Numbered from the stretch's first letter, positions 31,800 to 42,989 are shown. The stretch: 64,000 bases of DNA from Serinus canaria (GCF_022539315.1 NC_066336.1:1178001-1242000); one strand, 5' to 3'. The notes: generated from the sequence alone by a model not told the origin. Translations and numbers: made by a program.

Positions 31800-32118
31800 C
31801 CCCAAACTGCTTCAGCTGGGAAGGGAACCTGAAGATCCCAATGGGCAGGGACAGCTCCCACTGCCCCAGGGACACTTTTCTGTGTCCCAAACCTGGCCTT
31901 GGGCACTGCCAGGGATCCAGGGGCAGCCACAACTGCTCTGGCAATTCCAGCCCAGCCAGGAACTCCCAATTCCCAAGATCCCATCCAGCCCTGCCCTCTG
32001 GGACTGGGAGCCATTCCCTGGCTCCTGTCCCTCCATGCCTTGTCCCCAGTCCCTCTGCAGCTCTCCTGGAGCCTTCTCTGCTCCAGGGCAGCACCCCCAG
32101 CTCTCCCAGAGCTCCAGA
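31800..32118 (-). mobile_element. CR1 fragment lacking the 21-bp expansion
   Basis: GGGCACTGCCAGGGATCCAG, GCAATTCCAGCCCAGCC and GTCCCCAGTCCCTCTGCAGC follow the minus CR1 order. It is directly followed by a second, fuller copy in the same orientation. Confidence 0.8.
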
Positions 32119-32137
32119 GTGGCTCCAGAATCCTGGA

Positions 32138-32615
32138 ATCATGGAATGGTTTGGGTAGGAAGAGATCTTCAATCCAAGCTCCTCCCACTGTGCCAGGAAC
32201 CCCTCCCACCGTGCCAGGGACACCTCCCACCGTGCCAGGGACCCCTCCCACTGTGCCAGGGACCCCTCCCTCTGTGCAGGGACTCCTCCCACTGTGCCAG
32301 GTGCTCCCAGCCCCAATGTCCAGCCTGGCCTTGGGCACTGCCAGGGATCCAGGGGCAGCCCCAGCTGCTCTGGCAATTCCAGCCCAGCCCCTCCCCACCC
32401 TGCCAGGGAACAATTCCCAATTGCCAAGATCCCATCCAGCCCTGCCCTCTGGCACTGGCAGCCATTCCCTGGCTCCTGTCCCTCCATCCTTGTCCCCAGT
32501 CCCTCTGCAGCTCTCCTGGAGCCCCTTCAGGCCCTGCAGGGGCTCTCAGCTCTCCCTGGAGCCTTCTCCTCTCCAGGGCAGCACCCCCAGCTCTCCCAGC
32601 CTGGCTCAGCCTCAT
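32138..32615 (-). mobile_element. CR1 3'-end fragment with 21-bp expansion (about six units)
   Basis: GGAATGGTTTGGGTAGGAAG starts the copy. Six 21-bp units at about 32178-32303 follow, one of them shortened (CCCTCTGTGCAGGGACTCC). The rest is nearly identical to 42990-43450. Confidence 0.85.
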
Positions 32616-32869
32616 TAATTAGACATTCCCAGCTGTGTTCACCACCTGGGGCTGGAGCATCTCAGAGGGCCCAGCAGCCACCCCAAAAACGGCTGGAAAG
32701 GGTAAAAGAGACCCAAAGAGCATTGAGGATTTGAGCTGAACCCAGGCTGGCTCCTCAGCCCTCACCTTTGCAGCACCCTCAGGGCCTGAGGAGCTCCCTG
32801 CCCTGCTCGGTGCCAATCCAGAGGCAATCCTGCCTAATTCCACAATTTTGGCAATTTTTCATTCCCGAG

Positions 32870-33010
32870 GGCTCGGTGCCTGTGGAAAGCTGCTGTGGAT
32901 GGAGCTGGGTTGGTTCAGGGGCAGCAGCAGGGCTGAAAGCAGAGCTGCCAAACTGGAGAGGTTCTCCTCAAGGCAGGGCTGGGGTTGTGCTGCAGCAAAA
33001 CCCCCCAGGT
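32870..33010 (+). repeat. Left flank of duplicated module, copy A
   Basis: GGCTCGGTGCCTGTGGAAAG, GGGCTGAAAGCAGAGCTGCC and AACTGGAGAGGTTCTCCTCA recur at 36326-36465 with small gaps. Both copies stand directly before an array of the GCATTTTGC family. Confidence 0.85.
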
Positions 33011-33159
33011 TTTATTGTTATTTATTGATTCTGCATTATTATTAATGGCATATTATTATTTATTGTGTGTCGGTTTATTTATTATTAATTATTTATTACA
33101 CATTATTATTTATTGGATATTATTTGATTCTAATTATATTTTATTATTTATTGTCATTG

Positions 33160-34005
33160 TGCAGGTTTCAGGGCGCATTTTGCAGGTTTTGGGATGCATT
33201 TTGGATTCATTTTGCAGCTTTGAGGATGCATTCTGCAGGTTTTAGGATGCATTCTGCAGGTCATGGGTTGAATTTTGCAGGTTTTGGGATGAACTTTACC
33301 GGTTTAGTGTGCATTTTGCTGATTTCAGACTACACTTTGCAGCTTTTAGGACACATTTCATTGGTTTTGGATGCATTTTGCAGATTTTGGGGTGCATTTT
33401 GCAGGATTTGGGATTAATTTTGCAGTTTTTGGGATGCATTTTGCTGGATAGAATGCACTTTGCCGATTTGGGATGAATTTTGCTAGTTTGGGGATGCATT
33501 TTGCAGGTTTAGGATGCATTAGGCTGCTTTGGGATGCATTTTGCAGATTTTGGGACGCATTTTGCAGGTTTTGGGACGCATTTTGCTGGTTTTGGGATGA
33601 ATTTGCTGGTTTTGGGATGCATTTTGCTGGTTTGGGATGCATTTTGCCGCTTTTGGGTGCATTTTGCCGGTTGTGGGATGCATTTTGCTGGTATTGGGAT
33701 GCATTTTGCTGGATTAGGGTGCATTTTGCAGATTTTGGGATGCATTTTGCTGGATTAGGGTGCATTTTGCAGATTTTGGGATGCATTTTGCTGGTCTTGG
33801 GATGCATTTTGCCGCTTTTGGGATGCATTTTGCAGCTTTTGGGATGCATTTTGCCGGTTGTGGGATGCATTTTGCTGGTATTGGGATGCATTTTGCAGGT
33901 TTGGGATGCATTTTGTTTGTTTTGGGATGCATTTTGCTGGTTTGGGATGCATTTTTCAGGGTTTTGAGATGCATTTTGCTGGTTTAGGATGCATTTTTCA
34001 GGCAT
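33160..34005. repeat. 20/21-bp minisatellite GATGCATTTTGCAGGTTTTGG, locus 2
   Basis: About 41 units. An A/T-rich stretch (33010-33160, TTATTATTTATT) separates it from the left flank. Units vary in GGTTTTGG, GGTTTGG and GCTTTTGG. The opposite strand reads K/C/I/P/Q repeats in every frame, which are not genes. Confidence 0.95.
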
Positions 34006-34234
34006 TAGGGCTGTCAGGAAGTGCAGGGGCAGTGCCAGGTGAGTTGGCTGCTTTGCAGGCTCCCTGGGCTGGAGCTGCTTTGGGCTCCTGGGTTGAGTTC
34101 AGGCCCCGCTCTGCTGCCCGTGGGGCTGGAGTGTGTCCCCAGCTGGCAGAAAAGGCTTTGTGCTGCTGTTGGCATGGATCAGAGCTGGCAGTGGCACCAC
34201 CACGGGCTGTGCTGTCCCCAAGGGGAGCCTCCCT
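34006..34234 (+). repeat. Right flank of duplicated module, copy A
   Basis: GGGCTGTCAGGAAGTGCAGG, CCAGGTGAGTTGGCTGCTTT and GGCTTTGTGCTGCTGTTGGC recur with few changes at 36863-37091. Copies diverge sharply after GGGAGCCTCCCT. Confidence 0.9.
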
Positions 34235-35047
34235 CAGTTGGATGTTTGGGGTAAACAGGCGTGTAGAGAGAAATTTCTGAATTAAACCAGCAGGAATGGC
34301 CCAGTCCCGCTCCCTGGGGCTGGAGCTGAGGCTCTGCTGGGAGCATCTGGCGTCCCTGGGTGTGGATGTGGCTCCAGGAGAGCTGGAGAGGGACTGGGGA
34401 CATGGGGCAGGACACAGGGAATGTTCCTCTGCCAGAGAAGATGGATTTTGGGATATTGGGCAGGAATTGGGCAGGTGCTGTTTCCTGCCTTTTCAGGGCT
34501 TTTTTTTTTTTTTTTTTTTATGATTTTTGAGCCCATTTTGGTCAAATCAGAGCAAAGGGAGCAGTGGTTTGGCTTTAACCATCCCTGATTCCAATCCAGG
34601 AGATAACCGTGGTCCCTTTGTCACACAAATAATTGTGTTGGGCTCTTGCAAAGCTCAGGAGGGCTCTGGAAGGACACGGGGACAAGGGAGATGGAGGAGG
34701 GAGTAAAAAGTTGAGGTTTTATTGAAAAACAAAGTGCTGAGTTTGTTCTTTCCTTGAGAGTGAAGAGTTTGAGCTGGGGAGGGCTCTTGGTGCAGGAAAT
34801 AACTGTGAGAGGAGTTTGCTGGAACCAGCCCAGAGCCCTGGGCAGTCACTGGGGGAAGCCAGAGGCAGAAAGTGGTGGGGATGGGATGGGAGCACAGGAA
34901 CGCCCTGGGAATGCACCCACAGCTCCACAGGGCTCCACCTGCAGCTCTGCCAGCACAGCCCCACAGCCCCGGATTCCTTCAGGGGTGGCTCAGGGGAGCA
35001 CCCAGAGCTGGCACTTCCCATTCCTGCTGCTGCCCCAGAGCTCAAAT
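34235..35047. other. Unique sequence with a T tract
   Basis: A T run lies at about 34501-34519. No exon or further repeat is supported. Confidence 0.5.
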
Positions 35048-35635
35048 CACCTTTCCCAAGGTGGGACAGAACACCTGAGGCTCAGGTGGACAAAACACCC
35101 TGAATATTTTATATTTTATATATTTTATATTTTATATTTTATATTTTATATTTTATATTTTATATTTTATATTTTATATTTTCACCTTTCCCAAGGTGGG
35201 ACAGAGCACCTGAGGCTCAGGTGGACAAAACACCCTGAATATTTTATATTTTATATATTTTATATTTTATATTTTTACATTTTATATTTTTATATTTTTA
35301 TATTTTATATTTTATATATTTTATATTTTATATTGTATATTTTATATTGTATATTTTACATTTTATATTTGATATCTTACATTTATACTTTATACTTTAT
35401 ACTTTACATTTTACGTTTACGTTTTACATTTGATATTTTCTATTTTCTATTTTACATTTTCTATTTTACATTTTATATTTTACATTTTATATTTTACATT
35501 TTACATTTGATATTTGATATTATTTTACATTTGATATTTGATATTATTTTACATTTGATATTTGATATTATTTTACATTTGATATTTGATATTATTTTAC
35601 ATTTGACATTTGATATTTCCTATCCAGCTGCTTCA
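35048..35635. repeat. Compound A/T-rich array (7-bp and ~26-bp units) with a duplicated 65-bp lead
   Basis: CACCTTTCCCAAGGTGGGAC and CTCAGGTGGACAAAACACCC occur twice (35050 and 35182), each time followed by (TATTTTA)n. The end changes to units of about 26 bp containing ACATTTGATATTTGATATTA. One plus-strand frame stays open across the whole array and beyond for 404 codons. It is an artefact of the stop-free repeat. Confidence 0.9.
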
Positions 35636-36325
35636 GGCCATGGGCAGGGCTCACTCCCCCACCCAGCAGAGCAGAATCCCCTCCAGAAGCGCTGCTTTGG
35701 CTCGGTGCCCACCAAGCGCTGCTCAGGGCTGGGTTTGTCCCGGTCCCCGTGGCTGGGGCAGCCTCTCCTCCCCCTGGCTGTGTCACAGAGGCAGAGCAGG
35801 GGATGTTTTCCATTTCTCTCTGTTATTTCTGGCTCGGCTGCCCGCTCTGGAATATCGCTGTGGAAACTGTTATGCTTGGGGGTTCAGCGAGGAAACGCTG
35901 CGAGCTCCTCTAGGAGAAATATCTGCAGCAAGTGCCTGCCATGGTGGTTTCGTAAGGGCTGGGTTTAATTGGGAGCAGCATTTCCAGGAGGGTTTTGCTG
36001 GCTCTGTTTCCCATGGAGGCGAGGAAAGGGAAACAGCAGAGAAAGGAAACAGCGTGCTGAGAAAGGGGGGTTGGTGTCGGGGGGTTGGTGTATCAATAAA
36101 ATAAATCAGTTTTTGTTTTGAAGAGGAGGGGAAAAAGTTGGAAGGGAGGGGAGGGTTGTTGGAGGAATGGGAGAAGTTGGAGATGGATGGGATTTGTGGT
36201 GGGGGGTGGATCTGGGTGTCCCCTGATGGCACCACAGCTGAGCCATGGCCACAGTGGCCCTGGAGGAGTGGCCTGAGGTGGCTTCCCGTGGCCGAGGTTG
36301 GATTTGGGGTGCTGTGGTTGTGAAC
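35636..36325. other. Unique sequence, no feature assigned
   Basis: GC-moderate single-copy DNA. No exon with two good splice sites. Confidence 0.45.
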
Positions 36326-37091
36326 CCCAAGGGCTCGGTGCCTGTGGGTGGAGCTGGGCTGGTGCAGGAGCAGGAGCAGGGCTGAAAGCAGCGCTGCCAA
36401 ACTGGGGAGGTTCTCCTCACCCCAAGGCAGGGCTGGGATTGTGCTGGAGCAGAGCCCTGCAGGGTCAGGTTTAGGATGCATTTTCCAGCTTTTGGGATGC
36501 ATTTTCCAGCTTTCGGGATGAATTTTACTGGATTTGGGAAGCACTTAACTGGTTTAGTATGCATTTTGTAGTTTTAGGATGAATTTTCCTGGTTTAGGCT
36601 GTATTTTGCTGATTTGGGATGAATTTTGCTGCGTTAGGGGTACATTTTGCTGGTTTAGGGTGCATTTTGCAGCTTTTAGATGCATTTTGCAGTTTTTGGG
36701 ATGCATTTTGCTGGATTAGGGTGCATTCTGCTGGTTTTGGGATGCATTTTGCTGGTTTAGGGTGCATTTTGCAGCTTTTAGATGCATTTTGCAGTTTTTG
36801 GGATGCATTTTGCCGGTTTTGGGATGCATTTTTCAGGGTTTTGGGATGCATTTTTCAGGCATTAGGGCTGTCAGGAAGTGCAGGGGCAGTGCCAGGTGAG
36901 TTGGCTGCTTTGCAGTCTCCCTGGGCTGGAGCTGCTTTGGGCTCCTGGGTTGAGCTCAGTCCCTGCTCTGCTGCCCGTGGGGCTGGAGTGTGTCCCCAGC
37001 TGGCAGAAAAGGCTTTGTGCTGCTGTTGGCATGGATCAGGGCTGGCAGTGGCACCACCACGGGCTGTGCTGTCCCCAAGGGGAGCCTCCCT
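36326..37091 (+). repeat. Duplicated module, copy B, with array locus 3 (36468-36862)
   Basis: It has the same left flank, GCATTTTGC array and right flank as 32870-34234. The array holds about 19 units here against about 41 in copy A, and the A/T-rich stretch of copy A is missing. The flanks are clearly homologous by eye. The pair is therefore a direct duplication, about 3.5 kb apart, whose arrays have since changed length. Confidence 0.9.
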
Positions 37092-37484
37092 GTGCCCAGG
37101 GGGGCTGGCTGTGGGGGAGAACCCCTGGAGCTGCTCTCGGGGTGCACCTGGCTCTGCTCGGCCACGGCAGGTATTCCTCACAGAAACCAGAGAATTTCTG
37201 CACAGGTGGGGTCAAAAACTGCTCAGAAATTGGGGGAGGTTTCCCAGAGAGCACCAAACCCATCTTGTTGTGCTGCACAAAGCAGAGAGGTCCCAGCTGA
37301 GCACGTGGGCTTGGACTCCTTATTAACCCTCACCAAGCTGCAGCCTGGGCTGCTCCATTTCACCAGGAATGGAAAATAACCCCAGATTTCTGCTCTGGTT
37401 GTGCTTCCTTCACTGGGGGGGTCATTCCTGCTGATCTGCCCCAGCCCTGAGGCTGGGCAGGGCCACTGCTGCTGCTGGGAGCTG
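37092..37484. other. Unique sequence, no feature assigned
   Basis: Short open frames only; no supported exon. Confidence 0.5.
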
Positions 37485-38335
37485 TGGAGCACTGGATCCC
37501 ATCGGTTCTCCTGCTCACGGAGCGGTTGGGGATCACTGGATCCCATCCTGCTCCCAGGGAGCTGTGCATCACTGGATTCCATCAGTTCTGCTCATGGAGG
37601 GGTTGGGAACTGTGGGTCACTGGATCCCATGGGTTTCCCAGATGAGCTGTGGATCACTGGATCCTGTCAGTTCCCAGCTCCCAGATGAGTTGTGGATCAC
37701 TGGATCCCATGGGTTTCCCAGGTGAGTTGTGGATCACTGGACACCATTGGTTCTCCTGCTGACTGAGGGGTTGTGGATCACTGGATCCCATCAGTTCCCA
37801 GATGAGCTGTGGATCACTGGATCCCCTCAGTTCCCAGCTCCCAGATGAGTTGTGGATCACTGGACACCATTGGTTCTCCTGCTGACTGAGGGGTTGTGGA
37901 TCACTGGATCCCATCTGTTCCCAGATGAGCTGTGGGTCACTGGATCCCATGGGTTTCCCAGATGAGCTGTGGATCAGTGGATCCCGTCAGTTCCCAGCTC
38001 CCAGATGAGCTGTGGATCACTGGATCCCCTCAGTTCCCAGCTCCCAGATGAGCTGTGGATCACTGGATCCCATCAGTTCCCAGATGAGCTGTGGATCACT
38101 GGATCCCATCAGTTCCCAGATGAGCTGTGATCACTGGATCCCCTCAGTTCCCAGCTCCCAGATGAGTTGTGGATCACTGGATCCCCTCAGTTCCCAGCTC
38201 CCAGATGAGCTGTGGATCACTGGATCCCCTCAGTTCCCAGCTCCCAGATGAGCTGTGGATCACTGGATCCCCTCAGCTCCCAGATGAGCTGTGGATCACT
38301 GGATCCCATGGATTTCCCAGCTCCCAGATGCGTGG
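37485..38335. repeat. 43-bp minisatellite, about 20 units
   Basis: The unit is GAGCTGTGGATCACTGGATC plus CCCTCAGTTCCCAGCTCCCAGAT. Shorter units lack one CCCAGCT block, and others carry TTCTCCTGCTGACTGAGGGG in its place. Confidence 0.95.
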
Positions 38336-38442
38336 CAGGCTGCTCCAGAGCTCTGCGATGTGAGATAATTTAATTCCCGTTCATTGTTCCCCGATTGAGG
38401 ATCATCCCTCAGGATCGCCGTGGTCCCAGCTCGGGGGCTCAC

Positions 38443-38544
38443 CTGGCAGGCACAGGGAGGGACAGGGGCACCCCAGGAGGGTTGGGAGCCGTTCCTGGGG
38501 TGGATTATTTGTGGCACTTTAGAGGGCTCTTTGTCACCGAGAGG
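38443..38544 (-). CDS. Internal coding exon of an unidentified gene (34 codons)
   Basis: Read on the minus strand, CCTTTCCTCCTTCCTGCTCAG is a textbook acceptor just before the exon, and TGCCTGCCAG|GTGAGCC is a strong donor. The 102-base exon is phase 0 at both ends. Its frame begins PLGDKEPSKVPQIIHPRNGS and is open; the other two frames contain stops. It occupies a ~420-base unique island between the 43-bp array (ends 38335) and the 34-bp array (starts 38755), which again suggests an exon kept while arrays grew in its introns. The peptide is proline-rich and not recognised. The strand is opposite to the exon at 2046, so at least two genes would be present. Confidence 0.5.
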
Positions 38545-38754
38545 CTGAGCAGGAAGGAGGAAAGGCAGCTTTGTCTGCAGGTTCTGATGGTTTGCACTCC
38601 AATAATTACCTTCATAATTTAATTTTAATAATTACCTTCAATAATTACCCTCATAAGTGACCCCAAGTCACCTCTCACTTTATTTTGGGCTCTCTGGGGG
38701 CTCTCTGTTTGTTTAACACTGCTCAGGCCGTGCCAGCCCTCTGGGGGTGGTTTG

Positions 38755-39945
38755 TGGCCATGGAGGGATGTGGCACCCAGGTCACTGATGGCCACTGAGG
38801 GATGTGACACCCATGTCACTGATGGCCCTTGAGGGATGTGACACCCATGTCACTGATGGCCCTTGAGGGAGATGGCACTGAGGGCATCAATGGCCATTCA
38901 GGGAGGGATGTGGCACCCAGGTCACTGATGGCCACTGAGGGACATGGCACCCAGGGCATCGATGGCCATTGAGGGAGGGATGTGACACCCATGGCATTGA
39001 TGACCACTGGGGGATGTGACACCCAGGTGCTTTATGGTCATTGAAGGTTGTGTCACCAAGGTGGTTGATGGCCATTGCGGGAGGGATGTGACACCCATGG
39101 CATTGATGACCACTGGGGGATGTGACACCCAGAACACTGATGGCTGGTCACTGATGGCAGGTTACTTGAAGGATGTGGCACTGAGGGCATTGATGGCCAT
39201 TGAGGGAGGGATGTGGCACCCAGGGAGGGCACTGATGGCTAATGAGGGATGTGGCACCCAGGTCATTGTACCATTGAGGCACCCAGTTGATGGATGTCCC
39301 TTGAGGGATGTGGCACCAGGGCATTGATGGTCGCTGAGGGATGTGGCATTCAGCTCACTGATGGCCATGGAAGGATGTGGCACCTGGGTCATTGATGGCT
39401 AATGAGGGATGTGGCACTCAGCTCACTGATGGCCATGGAAGGATGTGGCACCTGGGTCATTGGTGGTCACTGAGGGATGTGGCACTCAGCTCACTGATGG
39501 CCATGGAAGGATGTGGCACCTGGGTCATTGATGGTCACTGAGGGATGTGGCACTCAGCTCACTGATGGCCATGGAAGGATGTGGCACCTGGGTCATTGAT
39601 GGTCACTGAGGGATGTGGCACTCAGGACACTGATGGCCATGGAAGGATGTGGCACCTGGGTCATTGGTGGCTAATGAGGGATGTGGCACTCAGGACACTG
39701 ATGGCCATGGAAGGATGTGGCACCTGGGTCATTGGTGGCTAATGAGGGATGTGGCACTCAGGACACTGATGGCCATGGAAGGATGTGGCACCTGGGTCAT
39801 TGATGGTCACTGAGGGATGTGGCACTCAGCTCACTGATGGCCATGGAAGGATGTGGCACCTGGGTCATTGGTGGCTAATGAGGGATGTGGCACTCAGGAC
39901 ACTGATGGCCATGGAGGAATGTGGCACCCAGGGCAGGATTCCCCC
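38755..39945. repeat. ~34-bp minisatellite with a 66-68-bp higher-order part
   Basis: The unit is GGATGTGGCACCCAGGTCAC plus TGATGGCCACTGAG. From about 39340 a paired unit takes over, alternating GGCCATGGAAGGATGTGGCA and GGTCACTGAGGGATGTGGCA types with little variation. This implies recent spread of the pair. Confidence 0.95.
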
Positions 39946-40004
39946 TGGCCCGTGGAGCAGAGCCTGTCTCACTGACCCAGAGAGCCAGGGCCACATTCCC
40001 AGTC

Positions 40005-40110
40005 TGGGGCAGTGGGAGATGTCCCTCCCATGGATGGGATGACTTCAGGCTCCCTTCATCCCAAACCATTCTGGAATTGTATGATTTGTAATTCTAAATT
40101 CTGATATTCT
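40005..40110 (+). mobile_element. CR1 3'-terminus fragment
   Basis: GGATGACTTCAGGCTCCCTT and CATCCCAAACCATTCTGGAA match the plus-strand CR1 end, followed by an irregular ATTCT tail. Confidence 0.6.
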
Positions 40111-40477
40111 GGGATACATTAGGAGTCCGACCAGATCCCCAGAGCCCCCCAGGAGCCGGGAATGACCCCGGAGCCCCCTGGCTGCCCCATCCCACCCCAC
40201 CTTTCCCCTCCTCCCCCCCAGCCCAATCCCTCCCTCCTGCCCAGCCCGTCCCTGCAGGCGCTGCTGGGAGCGGTGCGATGAAATTCGAACGGGATCGGGG
40301 CCGCTCCGGGACCCCGAGCCCGCTGGGCCGGGCCCGCTCTGCTCCCCCCAGCCCGAGCCTCCTGAATATTTCATGGCTCCGCTTTGTTGCCATCCTTCCT
40401 GGGAGTCATTTTTCCAGCAGAGCTCCGTGCTGGCCGCGTTATTTGACCCCCCTTTTTAAAATTAAACCGCTATTTCT
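40111..40477. other. Small CpG-rich segment
   Basis: CpG is concentrated at about 40250-40440 (GAAATTCGAACGGGATCGGG and neighbours). Both strands have an ATG-initiated frame here. On the minus strand MATKRSHEIFRRLGLGGAER starts at 40393. No donor or promoter motif confirms either. It may be a minor CpG island or first-exon region. Confidence 0.3.
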
Positions 40478-40905
40478 TTTTTCAATTTAACCCTTTATTT
40501 TAATTTAACCCCTTATTTAACCCTTTATTTTTTAACCCTTTTTTTATTTAACCCCTTTTTTAATTTAACAAATTTTTTTTTATTTACTTATCCCCTTTTT
40601 TATTTAACCCCGTTTTGAAATTTAACCCCTTCTTTTTATTTAACTGTTTTTTAAAAATTAAACCCCTTTTTTAATTTAACACCTTATTTTATTTAACCCT
40701 TATTTTATTTAACCCCTCTTTTATTTAACCCCTCTTTTATTTAACCCCTTTTTTATTTAACCCCTTTTTTATTTAACCCCTTTTTTTATTAATCCCTTTT
40801 TTATTTAACCCCTTTTTAAATTTAACCTCTTTTTTATTTAATCCCTTTTTTATTAACCTCTTTTTTATTTAACCCCTTTTAAATTTAACCCCTTTTTTAC
40901 ATCTA
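40478..40905. repeat. 16-bp A/T-rich minisatellite TTTAACCCCTTTTTTA
   Basis: About 26 units with T-run length changes and occasional loss of a C. The 3' edge runs into a TATATA/T-rich stretch that ends at TTTATTTCAG, 40971. Confidence 0.95.
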
Positions 40906-41097
40906 AGTTGGGGTTTTTTTAAATTTTTTTATTTATTTTTTATATATATATATATTTTTAATTTTTTATTTCAGCCCTTTGGAGGGTTCCAGGGAGGGCT
41001 GGCAATCTGCTGTAGGAGGGGATTTTATGTCCTGGCTTGGTGCTGCTGCTTTGCTGGGGAGCAGGAGCTGCTCAACCTGCTGGGGGGAAGGTGGCAA

Positions 41098-41505
41098 CAC
41101 ATCCCTAAATCCCCTGGAGCATTCCCCAAACCCCTGGAGGCACCACTAAATCCCCTGGGGCATCCCCAGAACTCCTGGAGCATCCCCAAATCCCCTGAAG
41201 AATCCCCAAAACCCCTGGAGAATCCCTCAATCCCCTCAGGCATTCTAAATTCTGGAGAATCCTCAGAACTCCTGGAGAAACCCTGGAGCATTCTCAAATT
41301 CCCTGGAGGCATCCCACAAACCCCTGGAGGCATCCCACAAACCCCTGGAGGCATCCCCAAAATCCCCTGGAGGCATCCCCAAAATCCCCTGGAGGCATCC
41401 CCAAAATCCCCTGGAGCATCCCCAAAATCCCCTGGAGCATCCCCAGAACCCCTGGATTTGTTCCCAAATCCCCTGGATTCATCCCCAAATCCCCTGGATT
41501 CTCAG
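41098..41505. repeat. 21-bp minisatellite ATCCCCAAAATCCCCTGGAGC
   Basis: About 19 units, irregular on the left and nearly perfect around 41340-41450. Confidence 0.95.
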
Positions 41506-41709
41506 GCTGAGGGGTTGGAAGCTCTGGCACAGGTGGAATTCTGCAGGCTGTTGTTTTTCCCCCCACGGCTGAGCCTCCCCCCAGAACTCAAAACTGAGGG
41601 GATTCCATGGAATTCTGCATCCTGGAGAGGAGGGGGTGGGGCTGGCAGCGTGGGGATGGGTCTGAGCCCCCGGGGAGGGGGGGGTGAGCCTTGGTGGAGG
41701 GATTTCCTG

Positions 41710-42205
41710 GGGGTCCCTCCACCTTTCCTGGGATTCCCTCCACTATTCCCGCTGTTAATTCCCTTTTCCTGGTGCTCATCCCACTTTTTCTGGTGTTCCC
41801 TCCACTTTTCCTGGTGTTCCCTCCACTTTTCCTGGTGCTCATCCCACATTTCCTGGCATCCACTTCTCCTGTTGTTAATTCCACTTTTCCTGGTATTTAT
41901 CCTACTTTTCCTGGTGTTTATCCCACTTATCCTGGTGTTTCTGGTGTTTATTCCACTTTTCTTGGTGCTCCTTCCACTATTCCTGGTGTTTCCTCTACTT
42001 TCCCTGGTACTCATTCCTGGTGTTAATTTCACCTTCCTGGTGCTCATCCCACATTTCCTGGTGTTCCCTCCACATTTCCTGGTGTTCCTCCCACTTTTCC
42101 TGGTGTTCCCTCCACATTTCCTGGTGTTCCTCCCACTTTTCCTGGTGTTAATTCCACTTTTTCTGTTTTTCCCTCCGCTTTTCCTGGTGTTCCTCCATTT
42201 TTCTC
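41710..42205. repeat. 21-bp pyrimidine-rich minisatellite TCCACTTTTCCTGGTGTTCCC
   Basis: About 23 units with TTAATTCCAC, CTCATCCCAC and TTTATCC variants. It starts about 200 bases after an unrelated 21-bp array. Confidence 0.95.
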
Positions 42206-42989
42206 CATCCCACCAAGCAATTCTGCCTGTGCAGCTCTGGCTCTCTTTCTGTCTGTCCCCACTAAAATCTCTCCAATGTCATTCCCGAATTATATCTTGA
42301 CTTTTCCCCAGTTTTTCCTTTCAGGAAGTGCCCCAGGGATGGTTTTGGGCCATCCCTTGTGTTCTCTCTCTGCTCCACCCCCCTGGGCACAGCCTTGTGC
42401 TGCTTCTCTGCCTCTCAGCCCCGCTCCTCCTGTTCAACCTCACAGCTCTGAGGGCAAAAATACACCCAGGTTTCATTTCAAAAACTGCAGTGGAAACTTT
42501 CTATGGAAAGAAGCCACCCCAAAAAGCCCCGGCAAGAACCAAACCCGACAGAACGACTTCCTCTGGCTGCCTCGTTTTCCGTTTGCATCAGCCCCGGCCT
42601 CCCCGGGGCTCTGCCCTTGTGGTTCTTTGGTGTCATCCAGCAGGAGTGCAGCACAGCCTCTGTGCATGCAGATTTTGGCTTTTTTAATCTCTCTGATAAG
42701 GGGGAAAAAAATCCCCAAACAAAAAAAAAACCAAACAAAAAAAAACAAACTCAGCTGAGCTTCATAGAGAGGAAGGGGGTGGCAGGAGAGGAGATAAAAA
42801 TTAGAATTGGTCAAGGAGATGCTCCAGATGAGGAGGATGGAGAAAAGGAGGGAAGGAGTGGTGGGACAGAAATGGCCAAAATGTGGGAGCTGTTCCACCA
42901 GGGAGAGGAGAATGCTGAGGGATTCAACCAGGGGGGCTGAGCTGCTGCTGCTGCCAGGCTGGGAGAGCTCAGCTGGGAGAGGCTTTGTC
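42206..42989. other. Unique sequence with a strong splice-acceptor-like tract
   Basis: CCCCAGTTTTTCCTTTCAG ends at 42325 and is followed by an open frame of about 120 codons, but no donor or stop with polyadenylation signal closes an exon. A-rich runs lie at 42719-42748. Confidence 0.4.

Noticed and set aside
34754..35968. 404-codon plus-strand frame
   Set aside because: It reads through a (TATTTTA)n array into flanking DNA. The Y/F/I/L run is low complexity and there is no splice or promoter support.
37485..39945. Regularly spaced repeats considered as CRISPR or operator arrays
   Set aside because: Head-to-tail minisatellites with variant units and no spacers.
40947..40971. Strong acceptor-like TTTTTTATTTCAG after the 16-bp array
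   Set aside because: The tract is the edge of the T-rich array and no donor follows.
42325..42690. Open frame behind a strong acceptor
   Set aside because: No donor or polyadenylation site closes it, and neighbouring frames are also long.
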